A DNA stretch of 64,000 nucleotides from Dialister micraerophilus DSM 19965 (GCF_000194985.1 NZ_GL878519.1:784207-848206), one strand, 5' to 3'; shown: positions 34,652 to 43,634, counted from the first letter of the stretch. A program made the numbers and translations. The notes: generated by a model from the sequence alone, not told the origin.

Positions 34652-35983
34652 TCAGTTTGTCATGCTTACTTCAGATTTTCTTTTTGCAAGCATCCATACA
34701 TATCCGATTACAAATCCTACAACAAAGAAGTTGAGCCAACCGATATTGAAGTTTGCAAGCGGAAGTGATGTCATGAATGTACCTATACTTCCGGTATTGA
34801 TACCTGCAGTCGTAACTGCATCATGAAGTGCCGGTATTATTGTAAATGCAGTTGCACATGCATATACGCAACGTGCTCCGTTGAACAAATTATTCAAGAA
34901 AGTAAGAATAATGAGTGAAACGGTAAGCGGATATAAGAACATAAGTACCGGTATTGCACCTGCGATAATTGCCGACAGTCCGAAAAGTGCCACTCCGAAT
35001 GATACAACCGAGAAAATTGTCGCCCAGTTTTTATGGCTGATTTTCGGAAAGAGCAAGTTGAAGTATGCCGCACAAGATGCGATAAGTCCGATGCTTGTAG
35101 TAAGACATGCAAGTATTACTATTACTCCCAAGATTATTGCTCCGACAGGTCCGAAGTAATATGCGGAAACTTTTACAAGTACCGACGCACCGTTTTCCTG
35201 AAGTCCGATTGTACTTACTGAATTTGCACCGATGTAGCAAAGTGAAGCATAAATAATTGCCATGAAAAATGTAGAAACAAGTCCCGATTTGAAAGCACTT
35301 ATTGCAACTTCTTTTTCAGTCTTTGCACCGTACATACGTATAGATTGAACTACGAGTACACCGAATACCAACGATGCAAGAGCATCCATTGTGTTGTAAC
35401 CTTCGGTCAACGCTTTTCCGAACGCTTTACCTGCGGTATTGTATGCTTCGGCGGGTGCCTGCCAATTTCCCATCGGATAAATGAATGCGGTAACAATTAA
35501 AATTGCGAGGAAAATCAAAAGAAAAGGTGTAATGTATTTTCCTACACGATCAACAAGCTTTGACGGTGAAACCGCAAGATACCATGAAATTACAAAGAAT
35601 ACAAATGCAAATGCGTATAAAGCAAACGTTTTCATGCCTGCCGGTACAAATTGAGCAACGGCAATTTCATAAGAGACGGTAGCTGTACGCGGAATTGCGA
35701 AAAACGGTCCTATTGTAAGGTAAAGTGCAATACTGAAAATAAGTCCGTAAATCGGAGAGACACGTGATGACAAATCACGTAAGTTCTGTCCTGAATAGCA
35801 GACTGCCAAAATACCGAGCAGCGGCAGTCCGACGCCTGTAATCAAAAATCCTATACTCGCTTCAACGGTATTTAGACCTGAATTTTGTCCCATAAAAACC
35901 GGAAAAATTAGATTGCCCGCACCGAAAAACAGAGCAAACAACATTAATCCTATGGCGATAAATTCATTAGATTTTCGTTCCAT
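34652..35983 (-). CDS. brnQ: Branched-chain amino acid:cation symporter
   Basis: 443 residues with about 12 membrane segments. Imports Leu, Ile and Val driven by Na+ or H+. The N-terminal ALFFGAGNLIFPVFMG and GLPLLGILAVCYSG are LIVCS-family hallmarks. I chose the ATG at 35983, nine bases after GGAGG; the in-frame ATG at 35992 abuts the ribosome site. Transcribed alone with its own terminator. A hairpin CATCAAG/CTTTGATG near 36006-36037 in the leader could act in attenuation; this is uncertain. Confidence 0.93.
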   Translation of the reverse strand: MERKSNEFIAIGLMLFALFFGAGNLIFPVFMGQNSGLNTVEASIGFLITGVGLPLLGILAVCYSGQNLRDLSSRVSPIYGLIFSIALYLTIGPFFAIPRTATVSYEIAVAQFVPAGMKTFALYAFAFVFFVISWYLAVSPSKLVDRVGKYITPFLLIFLAILIVTAFIYPMGNWQAPAEAYNTAGKAFGKALTEGYNTMDALASLVFGVLVVQSIRMYGAKTEKEVAISAFKSGLVSTFFMAIIYASLCYIGANSVSTIGLQENGASVLVKVSAYYFGPVGAIILGVIVILACLTTSIGLIASCAAYFNLLFPKISHKNWATIFSVVSFGVALFGLSAIIAGAIPVLMFLYPLTVSLIILTFLNNLFNGARCVYACATAFTIIPALHDAVTTAGINTGSIGTFMTSLPLANFNIGWLNFFVVGFVIGYVWMLAKRKSEVSMTN

Positions 35984-35994
35984 AACTACCATCC

Positions 35995-36550
35995 TCCCTT
36001 TTTTACATCAAAGCTCGAATATTACGTTGCCTTGATGATAGTTAATTTATTTTACTATGAGTTAATTGAAAAAACAACAAAATGAATTATTCAATAAACT
36101 CATAATCGACGGAAATTTGTTTTTCGGTATATAAAAATTAATGTCGCTGCATAATTTTAAATTTGAAAATATTTATCAAAACACATAAAAATTGAAAAAA
36201 CAAAATGATCGGAATATATTTGAAGTGAAAAGCAAGCATTCAAATTGTAAACAAAACAATGCGGGTAAATAAATTTCCGGCATTATAAATATAAAAAAAC
36301 CGAATATTTTGATTGAAATAGATAGAATAAGTTCCGTAAATATAAAAAAATATGGGGGTCCGAGGATAAAAAAATTATTTTCAACGCATCGGCGGTTTTA
36401 ATATTTCATTATAAAAAATAAAATAAAAAATTTTAAATTGTAAATTTTGAGCATTAAAATGCAAACGGGGAAATTTTTTTGTAATAATTTAAAAGGCTAA
36501 AGAAAAGAGTGACGGTATAAATATTCATGTGTTAGAAATATATTAAATTT
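35995..36550. other. Gene-free AT-rich region upstream of brnQ
   Basis: Apart from the brnQ leader hairpin at 36006-36037 I see no gene. The sequence is very A-rich and has no ORF with a ribosome site. Confidence 0.55.
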
Positions 36551-36661
36551 AGTTATAAAATATTTTACGATGATAATTTTGTCAATCGATATTTTATAGG
36601 TGATGCATTCATCGAATTCAAAAACGGCGGAGCGGATACGTTAGACGAGTTGTTGAAATAA
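36543..36661 (+). pseudogene. Short coding remnant before mmuM
   Basis: An open frame after a TAG at 36540 reads ...FVNRYFIGDAFIEFKNGGAD-TLDELLK and stops at 36659-36661. The last 25 codons use the genomic codon style (GGCGGAGCGGATACG), unlike the AT-rich sequence to the left, but there is no start codon. It looks like the tail of a lost gene; I cannot identify it. Confidence 0.35.
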
Positions 36662-36671
36662 GGAGGAGAAA

Positions 36672-37592
36672 ATGAGTACGATAATTGAACTTTTAAAGGA
36701 AAAGAAGTTATTGGTTATTGACGGAAGTTTTGCAAGTGAATTGGAAAAAGCCGGTTTGAATTTATGCGACTCTTTATGGTCGGCAAAAGCACTTTATGAA
36801 AATCCCGAACTCGTAACGAAAGTACATGAAAACTACTTTGAAAGCGGAGCGGATATTGCAATAACCGGAAGTTATCAGGCGCATGTGCAAGGATTTCTGG
36901 GCAAAGGATTTACACATGAAAAAGCAATCGAACTTATAAAACTTTCCGTAAAACTTGCAAAAAAAGCAAAAGAAAATTGTCTGAAAAAACATCCGGAAAG
37001 AAAACTTGCAATTGCAGCTGCAGTAGGTCCTTACGGTGCATACCTTGCAGACGGTTCCGAATATGTGGGAAATTACGGACTTTCAGTAAAAGAACTTGAA
37101 GAATTTCACGAAGAAAAAATAGAATCGCTTGCAAGTGAAAATCCCGACTTTTTCGCATTTGAAACGATACCGTCATTTGACGAAGCACGTGCATATGTAA
37201 ATATATTGAAACGACACGAAAATATAACGGGATGGTTTACATTCTCATGCAAGGATGAAAAGCATATTTCCGAAGGTGTGGAAATTTCCGAAGTTGCAAA
37301 ATTTTTGGATAAAGAAAATCAAGTTCATGCAATAGGTGTAAACTGCACGAAACCCGAATACATCGAACCTTTGATTTGTGAAATAAAAAAAGCCACCGAT
37401 AAATCGGTGGCGGTATACTCCAATACGGGAGAAAATTACGATCCCGTAACGAAAACCTGGAGCGGTGAACTTGCGGATTTTACAAAATATGCAAAACGCT
37501 GGTATGAAAGCGGAGCAAAACTCATAGGAGGATGCTGCAGAACTTTACCCGAAGAAATAAAAGCCGTTTGCAAATTTGCAAAATCCATATAA
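36672..37592 (+). CDS. mmuM: Homocysteine S-methyltransferase
   Basis: 306 residues. Transfers a methyl group from S-methylmethionine (or SAM) to homocysteine, giving methionine. The zinc cysteines are in GVNCTKPEYIEP and the pair in GGCCRTLPEEI; the N-terminal loop is VIDGSFASELEKAG. Length fits E. coli MmuM (310). AGGAGG is ten bases before the ATG. The last base touches the stop of the convergent xpt. Within the coding region (37381-37412) lies a strong minus-strand terminator that probably serves xpt. No S-box riboswitch is visible upstream. Confidence 0.92.
   Translation: MSTIIELLKEKKLLVIDGSFASELEKAGLNLCDSLWSAKALYENPELVTKVHENYFESGADIAITGSYQAHVQGFLGKGFTHEKAIELIKLSVKLAKKAKENCLKKHPERKLAIAAAVGPYGAYLADGSEYVGNYGLSVKELEEFHEEKIESLASENPDFFAFETIPSFDEARAYVNILKRHENITGWFTFSCKDEKHISEGVEISEVAKFLDKENQVHAIGVNCTKPEYIEPLICEIKKATDKSVAVYSNTGENYDPVTKTWSGELADFTKYAKRWYESGAKLIGGCCRTLPEEIKAVCKFAKSI
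37384..37412 (-). terminator. xpt-fchA terminator inside the mmuM coding region
   Basis: On the minus strand, a perfect 9-bp stem GCCACCGAT/ATCGGTGGC with a TT loop is followed by seven T. It lies about 180 bases past the xpt stop and no nearer terminator exists. On the plus strand the same bases encode KKATDKSVA. Confidence 0.75.
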
Positions 37593-38165
37593 TTACTCTT
37601 CAAAAGAAACTTGTAAATTTTCTATGGAACGAATACGGGCAAGCGACTCGATACGATAGCCGTCCTCTTCCAAACGTTGTCTGCCTACTTGGAAAGATTT
37701 CTCGACCGCAATGCCGATACCGGCAACGGTAGATCCCGCCATTTCGACAAGACGTGTCAATCCCAATGAAGCGGCACCCGTTGCCAAGAAATCATCTACA
37801 ATCAAAACATTTTCCCCTTTTGGCAAAAAACGTTTACTTACGAAAACCGTATTTGTTTTCTTCTTCGTAAAAGACTCGACCTCGGTAGAATACATCAAAT
37901 CATTCATAACTGCGGAACGGGTCTTTTTTGCGAAAACAAGCGGAACGCCGATAGACAAAGCGGTAGCAAAACCGATTGCAATACCGGAAGCCTCGATAGT
38001 CAAAACACGATCGATTTTGCAATCGCTGAAAACCTTTGCAAACTCCTTACCCATTTCCATAGCAAGATGAGTATCAATCTGATGATTTAAAAAAGAATCA
38101 ACCTTCAAAATATTACCCGGTAAAACCGTACCTTCATTTAAAATGCGTTGTTTCAATAAATCCAT
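37593..38165 (-). CDS. xpt: Xanthine phosphoribosyltransferase
   Basis: 190 residues. Converts xanthine (and hypoxanthine weakly) with PRPP to XMP in purine salvage. PRPP loop VLIVDDFLATGAASLG near 127-142; the N-terminal MDLLKQRILNEGTVLPGNIL and VDSFLNHQIDTHLAMEMG match the Firmicute Xpt group. It starts eight bases after the fchA stop, so the two are cotranscribed. Its stop codon directly abuts that of mmuM on the other strand. Confidence 0.96.
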   Translation of the reverse strand: MDLLKQRILNEGTVLPGNILKVDSFLNHQIDTHLAMEMGKEFAKVFSDCKIDRVLTIEASGIAIGFATALSIGVPLVFAKKTRSAVMNDLMYSTEVESFTKKKTNTVFVSKRFLPKGENVLIVDDFLATGAASLGLTRLVEMAGSTVAGIGIAVEKSFQVGRQRLEEDGYRIESLARIRSIENLQVSFEE

Positions 38166-38173
38166 TTTTCACC

Positions 38174-38797
38174 TCACACGTACCTTTTTAAAGTATCTTC
38201 CAAAATACTCATATCTGAAACACGACTTTTCAAGACACTTTCAACATCCTCGACATAAGCCTTATCCTTCACATAACTTACATTGGCCCTTATATTTTCC
38301 AAAGAGGAAAAGAAACATGCGGTCAACGCCTTACATGCGACAAGCGCATCGGAGATGAGATTTTTATTTCCCTTTTCCAAAATAAAAACGAAACAAGGAA
38401 CAAGAGAAGCGCAAAGCTTAGACATAGCTGTCGGAGCGGCAGCGGAAAGCTTGAAAGCGTCATCCAAAACTTTTGTACGTTCGGAGGGACTTGGAAAAGA
38501 CTCCTTAGGTTTTTGTAAAATTTCCATTAACTTGGAAAACCCCTCGGAATCCTTATCCATAAGAGATAAAAATTCATTGCGTGCAGAAAAAAGTTTTGCC
38601 AAAACTTCACGCACATCACTCTCGATAGAAGCATACTTCTTATTTGTAAGAGTGAAATTACAAACCATCTCCGCCAAAGCACACGCTTGTGCACCCTGCA
38701 AACCGGCAACGGCACCGCCGCCGGGAACGGATGCAGGAGAAGCCAAAACATCCAAAAAATCGTTTATTGAACGATTGCGAAATAAAAAAGTACTCAT
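38174..38797 (-). CDS. fchA: Formiminotransferase-cyclodeaminase-like / methenyl-THF cyclohydrolase
   Basis: 207 residues of the FTCD_C helical family. It interconverts formimino- or methenyl-THF and formyl-THF. The N-terminal motif FLDVLASPASVPGGGAVAGL is the folate-binding signature; LSAAAPTAMSKLC and SDALVACKALTACF follow the family helices. ATG at 38797 follows GGAGG by four bases; a longer upstream frame has no ribosome site. First gene of an fchA-xpt unit linking one-carbon and purine metabolism. Whether it acts as cyclohydrolase or cyclodeaminase cannot be read from sequence. Confidence 0.85.
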   Translation of the reverse strand: MSTFLFRNRSINDFLDVLASPASVPGGGAVAGLQGAQACALAEMVCNFTLTNKKYASIESDVREVLAKLFSARNEFLSLMDKDSEGFSKLMEILQKPKESFPSPSERTKVLDDAFKLSAAAPTAMSKLCASLVPCFVFILEKGNKNLISDALVACKALTACFFSSLENIRANVSYVKDKAYVEDVESVLKSRVSDMSILEDTLKRYV

Positions 38798-39019
38798 AGT
38801 TCCTCCAAATTTAATATACATATTATTATACATGAACGCAATATCTATGCAAATGAATTGCAACCTCAAAAAGAAAATTCAATCAATTTTTTCATTTGTA
38901 TTCAAAACCGGATATAAAACATATATATGTAAAAATATATGTAAAATAAATGTATGAAAAACAGTGTAAAATTTCCGGAATTAACTGAAAAAACGAAAAC
39001 TTTTTTTCAATCCGACAAG

Positions 39020-39049
39020 TTGACGTATAAAATATATATATGTTATAAT
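39020..39049 (+). promoter_or_regulatory. tRNA operon promoter
   Basis: TTGACG and TATAAT with an 18-base spacer, 28 bases before tRNA-His. Confidence 0.8.
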
Positions 39050-39076
39050 ACTTGTTGTCCGACATGGTCGACATGT

Positions 39077-39153
39077 GGCGGGTATGGTGAAGCGGTTAAC
39101 ACGGCGGATTGTGGCTCCGTTATGCGTGGGTTCGAACCCCACTACTCGCCCCA
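39077..39153 (+). tRNA. tRNA-His (GTG)
   Basis: Full cloverleaf with the extra G at -1 paired to the C discriminator, a His hallmark. The anticodon GTG is at 39111-39113, the T-arm is GTGGG-TTCGAAC-CCCAC, and CCA is encoded. Confidence 0.97.
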
Positions 39154-39169
39154 TTTTTTAATTTAATAT

Positions 39170-39243
39170 AGGGGTATAGCCAAGCGGTAAGGCAACGGAC
39201 TTTGACTCCGTCATCGGTGGTTCGACTCCACCTATCCCTGCCA
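39170..39243 (+). tRNA. tRNA-Gln (TTG)
   Basis: Cloverleaf with acceptor AGGGGTA/TATCCCT, anticodon stem ACGGA/TCCGT, anticodon TTG at 39202-39204, T-arm GGTGG-TTCGACT-CCACC, encoded CCA. 16 bases after tRNA-His on the same transcript. Confidence 0.97.
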
Positions 39244-39248
39244 AAAAA

Positions 39249-39276
39249 ATCAAGTACGAAAGTGCTTTTTTTTGTG
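39249..39276 (+). terminator. tRNA operon terminator
   Basis: Stem AAGTAC/GTGCTT with a GAAA loop and eight T. Confidence 0.8.
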
Positions 39277-39392
39277 CAAAAAAACGGAAAATAAAGTAAA
39301 AATCAAAATAAAAACAAAAAAACATATAGCAAAAAAAGAAAATAAATGCTAACATACAAATAAACAGTATTAAAACCAATCAGGAGGCAGCC

Positions 39393-39506
39393 ATGAAAAA
39401 AGCAATGTTCGTACTTTCAATAATTTCACTGTCACTATCGGTAGTACATCTCATACTCGTTTTGACAGACTTATACATAAAACACTGCAAAAAACAAGCA
39501 GTATGA
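39393..39506 (+). CDS. 37-residue single-pass membrane peptide
   Basis: MKKAMFVLSIISLSLSVVHL followed by ILVLTDLYIKHCKKQAV. One hydrophobic helix (about 6-25) with a charged, cysteine-bearing C-terminus. Strong ribosome site AGGAGG eight bases before the ATG and its own terminator right after support a real small gene. I recognise no family; a membrane regulator or type I toxin-like peptide would look similar, but no antisense RNA is evident. Confidence 0.65.
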   Translation: MKKAMFVLSIISLSLSVVHLILVLTDLYIKHCKKQAV

Positions 39507-39516
39507 ATGTATAAAA

Positions 39517-39548
39517 TAAAAAGACACTTGACGGTGTCTTTTTTTTGT
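39517..39548 (+). terminator. Terminator of the 37-residue peptide gene
   Basis: Stem AAGACAC/GTGTCTT with a TTGACG loop and eight T, beginning 11 bases after the stop. Confidence 0.88.
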
Positions 39549-39712
39549 GCGGGAAAATGAACAAAAATGAAAAAAATGAAACAAAGAATGCAAAAATGCT
39601 ATGAGTTTTTATCATAAAGAAGCTCATGAATGACTTTACAGAATAATAGAAATGGTATAAACTGAGAAACATAATACAAATGAAAATGAAATAAAACGGA
39701 GGCACATAAATC

Positions 39713-40438
39713 TTGGAACTTCAAAATATAAAAGAATGGATATTCATGCTCGCAATATTCATATCTAACATCATACAATCACTTACGGGATTTGCCGGAG
39801 TAATGCTCTCGATACCGCCGACAATACTCCTCTATGGACCGGACACCGCAAAAGCGGTAATAAATATAGTATCGTGGGCAGTATGTATAATCGTTGCTAT
39901 AATGAACAGAAAATATCTGAAAACAAAAGAAGTAACGAAAATAGTCGTATTCATGCTTGTAGGAATGTATTTCGGAATACAAATGTACACAATGGTAGAC
40001 GCACGAATACTCATACCGATATACGGAGCGATAATCGTACTCGTAGCACTCAAAAACATACTTTTCAAACCGTACAAAGGGAAAATACCCGACTACATAG
40101 CGATACCGATACTCATCGGAGCCGGAGTAATACATGGAATGTTCGTATCCGGAGGGTCGTTGTTGGTAATATACCTTGTAAGTGCATTTCAAGACAAAAA
40201 CGAATTTCGTGCAAATGTATCGGCAGTATGGAGCATATTGAACATCGTACTCATGTATGCGGACATAAGAAAAGGACTGTACACAATGGATCTTGCATAC
40301 CTTTTAATACTGTCAATCATACCGATAATCATAGCAATGTACATAGGAAACAAAATACACAAAAAGATAAATCAAAAAACATTCAACAACCTCACCTACG
40401 GACTGCTATTGGCAGCGGGAACGATGATAATAATATAA
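39713..40438 (+). CDS. TauE/SafE-family membrane permease
   Basis: 241 residues, about eight membrane segments in two repeated halves. The family exports sulfite, sulfoacetate or other organic anions. The first repeat has SNIIQSLTGFAGVMLSIPP and the second GAGVIHGMFVSGGSLLVIYL, with the Gly-Phe/Gly-Gly turns characteristic of TauE/SafE. The start is taken as TTG at 39713, about ten bases after ACGGAGG; no ATG is closer. The substrate cannot be told. Transcribed alone, with a following terminator. Confidence 0.85.
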   Translation: MELQNIKEWIFMLAIFISNIIQSLTGFAGVMLSIPPTILLYGPDTAKAVINIVSWAVCIIVAIMNRKYLKTKEVTKIVVFMLVGMYFGIQMYTMVDARILIPIYGAIIVLVALKNILFKPYKGKIPDYIAIPILIGAGVIHGMFVSGGSLLVIYLVSAFQDKNEFRANVSAVWSILNIVLMYADIRKGLYTMDLAYLLILSIIPIIIAMYIGNKIHKKINQKTFNNLTYGLLLAAGTMIII

Positions 40439-40444
40439 AAACAA

Positions 40445-40481
40445 ACAGATACCGAAAAAATAAACGGTATCTGCTTTTTAT
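40445..40481 (+). terminator. Terminator of the TauE/SafE gene
   Basis: Stem CAGATACCG/CGGTATCTG followed by CTTTTTA. Confidence 0.8.
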
Positions 40482-40559
40482 TGCAACAACAAAACAAGTA
40501 AAAAATAGAATATAATAAAGAATAGAAAAGTTGTAACTTAAGACAAAAGGTTGATTAAT

Positions 40560-40713
40560 ATGAATAAATTTCCATTTCTTTCAAATGTTTCCGGCAAATT
40601 GGACGGATACAATGAATGAAAAGAGAAGATATTTTATGATGGGAAATGCTTTGGTGACGGGAATTATTTCAAGAGTTGAAGGAAAACTTAGAGAAATTAT
40701 AAGTAATGAATAA
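40560..40713 (+). pseudogene. DNA cytosine methyltransferase, C-terminal remnant
   Basis: Two frames join to give FPFLSNVSGKLDGYNE, then KRRYFMMGNALVTGIISRVE, the C-terminal motif X region of C5 cytosine methyltransferases (the GYNExKRRFFMMGNALV type). The break is a 4-base tandem duplication AATGAATG at 40611-40618: with one copy the frame reads straight through. Only about 50 codons remain, so most of the gene is missing and it is inactive. Confidence 0.75.
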
Positions 40714-40939
40714 TTTAGTTGAACAGCGTAAGGAAATTAATATGCAATTTACGGAAATCAAGAAACAAATAGAATTTATGATGCAAGAGAATTATGAAGA
40801 TTTTATAAAAGCTCTTATTTCTATTGAACTCGGTATTGAAGATAAGAATGTTTTAAATAAGGCATATAATAAGTATATGGAAAATGATGATGCGAATCTT
40901 ATTGATGACAATCTTTCTTATTTTGTTAATGAAATTTGA
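40706..40939 (+). CDS. Acidic 77-residue protein next to the methyltransferase remnant
   Basis: MNNLVEQRKEINMQFTEIKK then a helical, acidic sequence ending DDNLSYFVNEI. Its ATG overlaps the methyltransferase stop by eight bases, so the two were probably translated together. No family recognised. It may be a leftover part of a restriction-modification unit. Codon use is AT-rich, compatible with acquired DNA. Confidence 0.5.
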   Translation: MNNLVEQRKEINMQFTEIKKQIEFMMQENYEDFIKALISIELGIEDKNVLNKAYNKYMENDDANLIDDNLSYFVNEI

Positions 40940-41085
40940 GTTGTACAATCATTTGTCGGAAAGTAAAAACTTAATGCACAAAGTTAATAACTTAAAGTAA
41001 TTTAGTTATGATTTAATTGCATATATTGATATATAAATTTATTTCATTATAAGTAATACAAAAATTCGTAAAAAGTATACAATTT

Positions 41086-41116
41086 TGAGACAAGCGGTAA
41101 TGCTTGTCTTTTTTGT
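41086..41116 (+). terminator. Terminator after the methyltransferase remnant
   Basis: Stem AGACAAGC/GCTTGTCT and six T. The gap between 40940 and 41240 holds only this and the ppsA promoter. Confidence 0.85.
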
Positions 41117-41146
41117 TATATTTATTTATTACACTTTCTTATATTA

Positions 41147-41175
41147 TTGACTTTTTATTTTAATCGGTATACTAT
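41147..41175 (+). promoter_or_regulatory. ppsA promoter
   Basis: TTGACT followed by overlapping TATACT/TACTAT at 15-17 bases, 65 bases before the ppsA start. Confidence 0.6.
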
Positions 41176-41240
41176 AAATGTTGAAATGTCTGAAATAGCA
41201 TACAATAAAAACTTTTAAGACACAGTCTAAGGGGGATATT

Positions 41241-43619
41241 ATGGGAAATAATGGCAACGCATATGTGTTATGGTTTGAGGAGTTGCGTAGAGCCGATGTG
41301 AGTATTGTCGGCGGTAAGTCTTCTTCTTTGGGTGAACTTACTTCCGCAACGAAGGTTCCTGTGCCGTACGGATATGCGACAACGGCTGATGCCTATCGTT
41401 ATTTTATGGAAAAAACCGGACAGAATAAAAAAATTCATGAATTGCTCGGAACTTTGAGTGATGTTGAAGATTCTCAGGAGTTGCAAGATGTTTGTTTGAA
41501 AATTCGTCAGAGTATCATTTCTGCGGAAATGCCGAGTGATTTGGCAAATACTATCGGTGATGCTTATGATGAACTTGCAAAGCGTGTGGGTGTGAGCGAT
41601 CCTTATGTGGCTGTAAGATCTTCCGCAACTGCTGAAGATTTGCCGGATGCTTCTTTTGCCGGTCAGCAGGATACTTATCTTAATGTAAAGGGTAAGGATA
41701 TGGTTATTCGTAAGGTTAAGGAATGTTATGCTTCCACTTTTACGGATCGTGCCGTTTATTATAGAGAAAAGCAAGGTTTTGCTCATGAGGATGTAGCTTT
41801 GTCGGCTGCCATTCAGATGATGGCGGATGCAAAGGCTGCAGGTGTCATGTTTACGGTAGATTTGGCTACCGGTGCCGATGATCGTATTATGATCGAGGGT
41901 GCTTGGGGCCTCGGTGAATACATTGTTCAGGGTACAGTTACTCCGGATAATTATGTTGTAAAGAAAGATGATTTGTCTATTATTTCCAGAAGTATTACCG
42001 AAAAGAGCATTCAACTTGTGAGAAAAGAAGGCGGAGATGTCGTTGAGACGATTGTGCCGAAAGAACTTTCCAAAAAGCAAGTTATTTCAGATGAACAGAT
42101 CGCGGAACTTGCAAATTATGCAAAACAGATAGAAAAACATTACGGTTGCTACATGGATATGGAATGGGCAGTGGATCATGAAAATCGTTTGTGGATTCTT
42201 CAGGCAAGACCTGAAACCGTATGGTCAAGAAAGAATAAGAAATCTGCTAAGGAGGAAGTAAAATTGAACATTACCGAAGAACATAATGTAGTTGTAAAGG
42301 GTCTTCCGGCAAGCCCGGGTGTTGCTTGCGGTAAGGTTCATGTAATTATCGATCCTAAGGATATTCACGAGTTTAATGAGGGTGAAATTCTCGTTACTAC
42401 AATGACAGCTCCGGATTGGGTGCCGGCTATGAAGAAGGCTATTGCAATTATTACCGATGCCGGCGGTATGACTTGTCATGCGTCCATTGTTTCCCGTGAG
42501 TTGGGTATTCCTTGTATTGTAGGTACAAAGAGCAGAAGTGTCGAAGTTACAAAGACTTTGAAAACCGGTCAGGAAGTTACCGTAGATGCACAGAACGGTA
42601 TTGTTTATGACGGTATCGTTTCCGATTTGATAAAGAAGGAAGAGGAATGTCATGAGGCGGTAGCGGTTGAATATTTCCCGCCGACAGGTACTCATGTAAT
42701 GATGAATTTGGGAGATCCGGATTTGGCAGACAAGTATTCTAAGCTTCCTTGTGACGGTATCGGTTTGATGCGTGAAGAATTTATTTGGACAACTTTCATT
42801 CACGAACATCCTTTGTACCTTATCGAAACCGGCAGACCGGAAGTCGTTATAGATAAATTGGCGGAAGGTATCAGCAAAGTTTGTCGTGCAATGGCTCCTC
42901 GTCCGGTTGTACTTCGTTTCTCCGATTTCAAGTCCGGTGAGTATCGTGATTTGAAGGGCGGAGATCGTTATGAACCTTTGGAACCGGCAGATTTGCTCGG
43001 TTGGAGAGGTGCATCACGTTATTATGATCCGAAGTATTCGAAAGCGTTCCGTCTTGAACTCAAAGCGGTAAAGAAGGTGCGTGAGGAATACGGTTTGAAG
43101 AATTTGAATTGTATGATTCCTTTCTGTCGTACGGTTGAAGAGGCGGAAAAGATTACTTCCATTATGCGTGAAGAAGGACTTGTAAGAGGTCCGGATTTCA
43201 AACTTTACCTTATGGCGGAACTTCCGGCGAATATTATTATGGCGGATCGTTTCAATAAGTATGTTGACGGTTACTCAATCGGTTCGAACGATTTGACGAT
43301 GCTTATACTCGGTTGCGACAGAAATAACGATACCGTTTCACATTTATTTGATGAAAGAAATATTGCTATAAAGCGTGCCGTTCGTCATTTAATCAAGGCG
43401 GCACACAAGGACGGAAAGACAGTTTCCATTTGCGGACAGGCACCATCGGTATATCCTGATTTTACAGAATTTTTGGTTAAGAGCGGTATAGATTGCGTAT
43501 CCGTAAACCCCGATATGGTAAAGACTACAAAGAGAAATGTCGCACACATTGAACAGCGTATTATGCTTGATGCGGCAACCGGAAGAGGATTGGCGGAAAC
43601 AGAAGATTACGAGTGGTAA
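41241..43619 (+). CDS. ppsA: Phosphoenolpyruvate synthase
   Basis: Converts pyruvate, ATP and water to PEP, AMP and phosphate; the first gluconeogenic step from pyruvate. 792 residues. ATP-grasp N-domain with VRSSATAEDLPDASFAGQQ near 130; the phosphohistidine domain has GGMTCHASIVSRELGIPC with catalytic His413; the C-terminal PEP-binding barrel has SIGSNDLTMLILGCDR and ends with SICGQAPS, the catalytic cysteine. Followed directly by ccpN and the PEP-synthase regulatory protein, so expression and phosphorylation control are encoded in one unit. Coding strand is G/T-rich compared with nearby genes. Confidence 0.95.
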   Translation: MGNNGNAYVLWFEELRRADVSIVGGKSSSLGELTSATKVPVPYGYATTADAYRYFMEKTGQNKKIHELLGTLSDVEDSQELQDVCLKIRQSIISAEMPSDLANTIGDAYDELAKRVGVSDPYVAVRSSATAEDLPDASFAGQQDTYLNVKGKDMVIRKVKECYASTFTDRAVYYREKQGFAHEDVALSAAIQMMADAKAAGVMFTVDLATGADDRIMIEGAWGLGEYIVQGTVTPDNYVVKKDDLSIISRSITEKSIQLVRKEGGDVVETIVPKELSKKQVISDEQIAELANYAKQIEKHYGCYMDMEWAVDHENRLWILQARPETVWSRKNKKSAKEEVKLNITEEHNVVVKGLPASPGVACGKVHVIIDPKDIHEFNEGEILVTTMTAPDWVPAMKKAIAIITDAGGMTCHASIVSRELGIPCIVGTKSRSVEVTKTLKTGQEVTVDAQNGIVYDGIVSDLIKKEEECHEAVAVEYFPPTGTHVMMNLGDPDLADKYSKLPCDGIGLMREEFIWTTFIHEHPLYLIETGRPEVVIDKLAEGISKVCRAMAPRPVVLRFSDFKSGEYRDLKGGDRYEPLEPADLLGWRGASRYYDPKYSKAFRLELKAVKKVREEYGLKNLNCMIPFCRTVEEAEKITSIMREEGLVRGPDFKLYLMAELPANIIMADRFNKYVDGYSIGSNDLTMLILGCDRNNDTVSHLFDERNIAIKRAVRHLIKAAHKDGKTVSICGQAPSVYPDFTEFLVKSGIDCVSVNPDMVKTTKRNVAHIEQRIMLDAATGRGLAETEDYEW

Positions 43620-43634
43620 TATCATTATAAATTG

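Noticed and set aside
36000-36671. SAM (S-box) riboswitch before mmuM
   Set aside because: No kink-turn or conserved S-box sequence; the region is AT-rich and unstructured.
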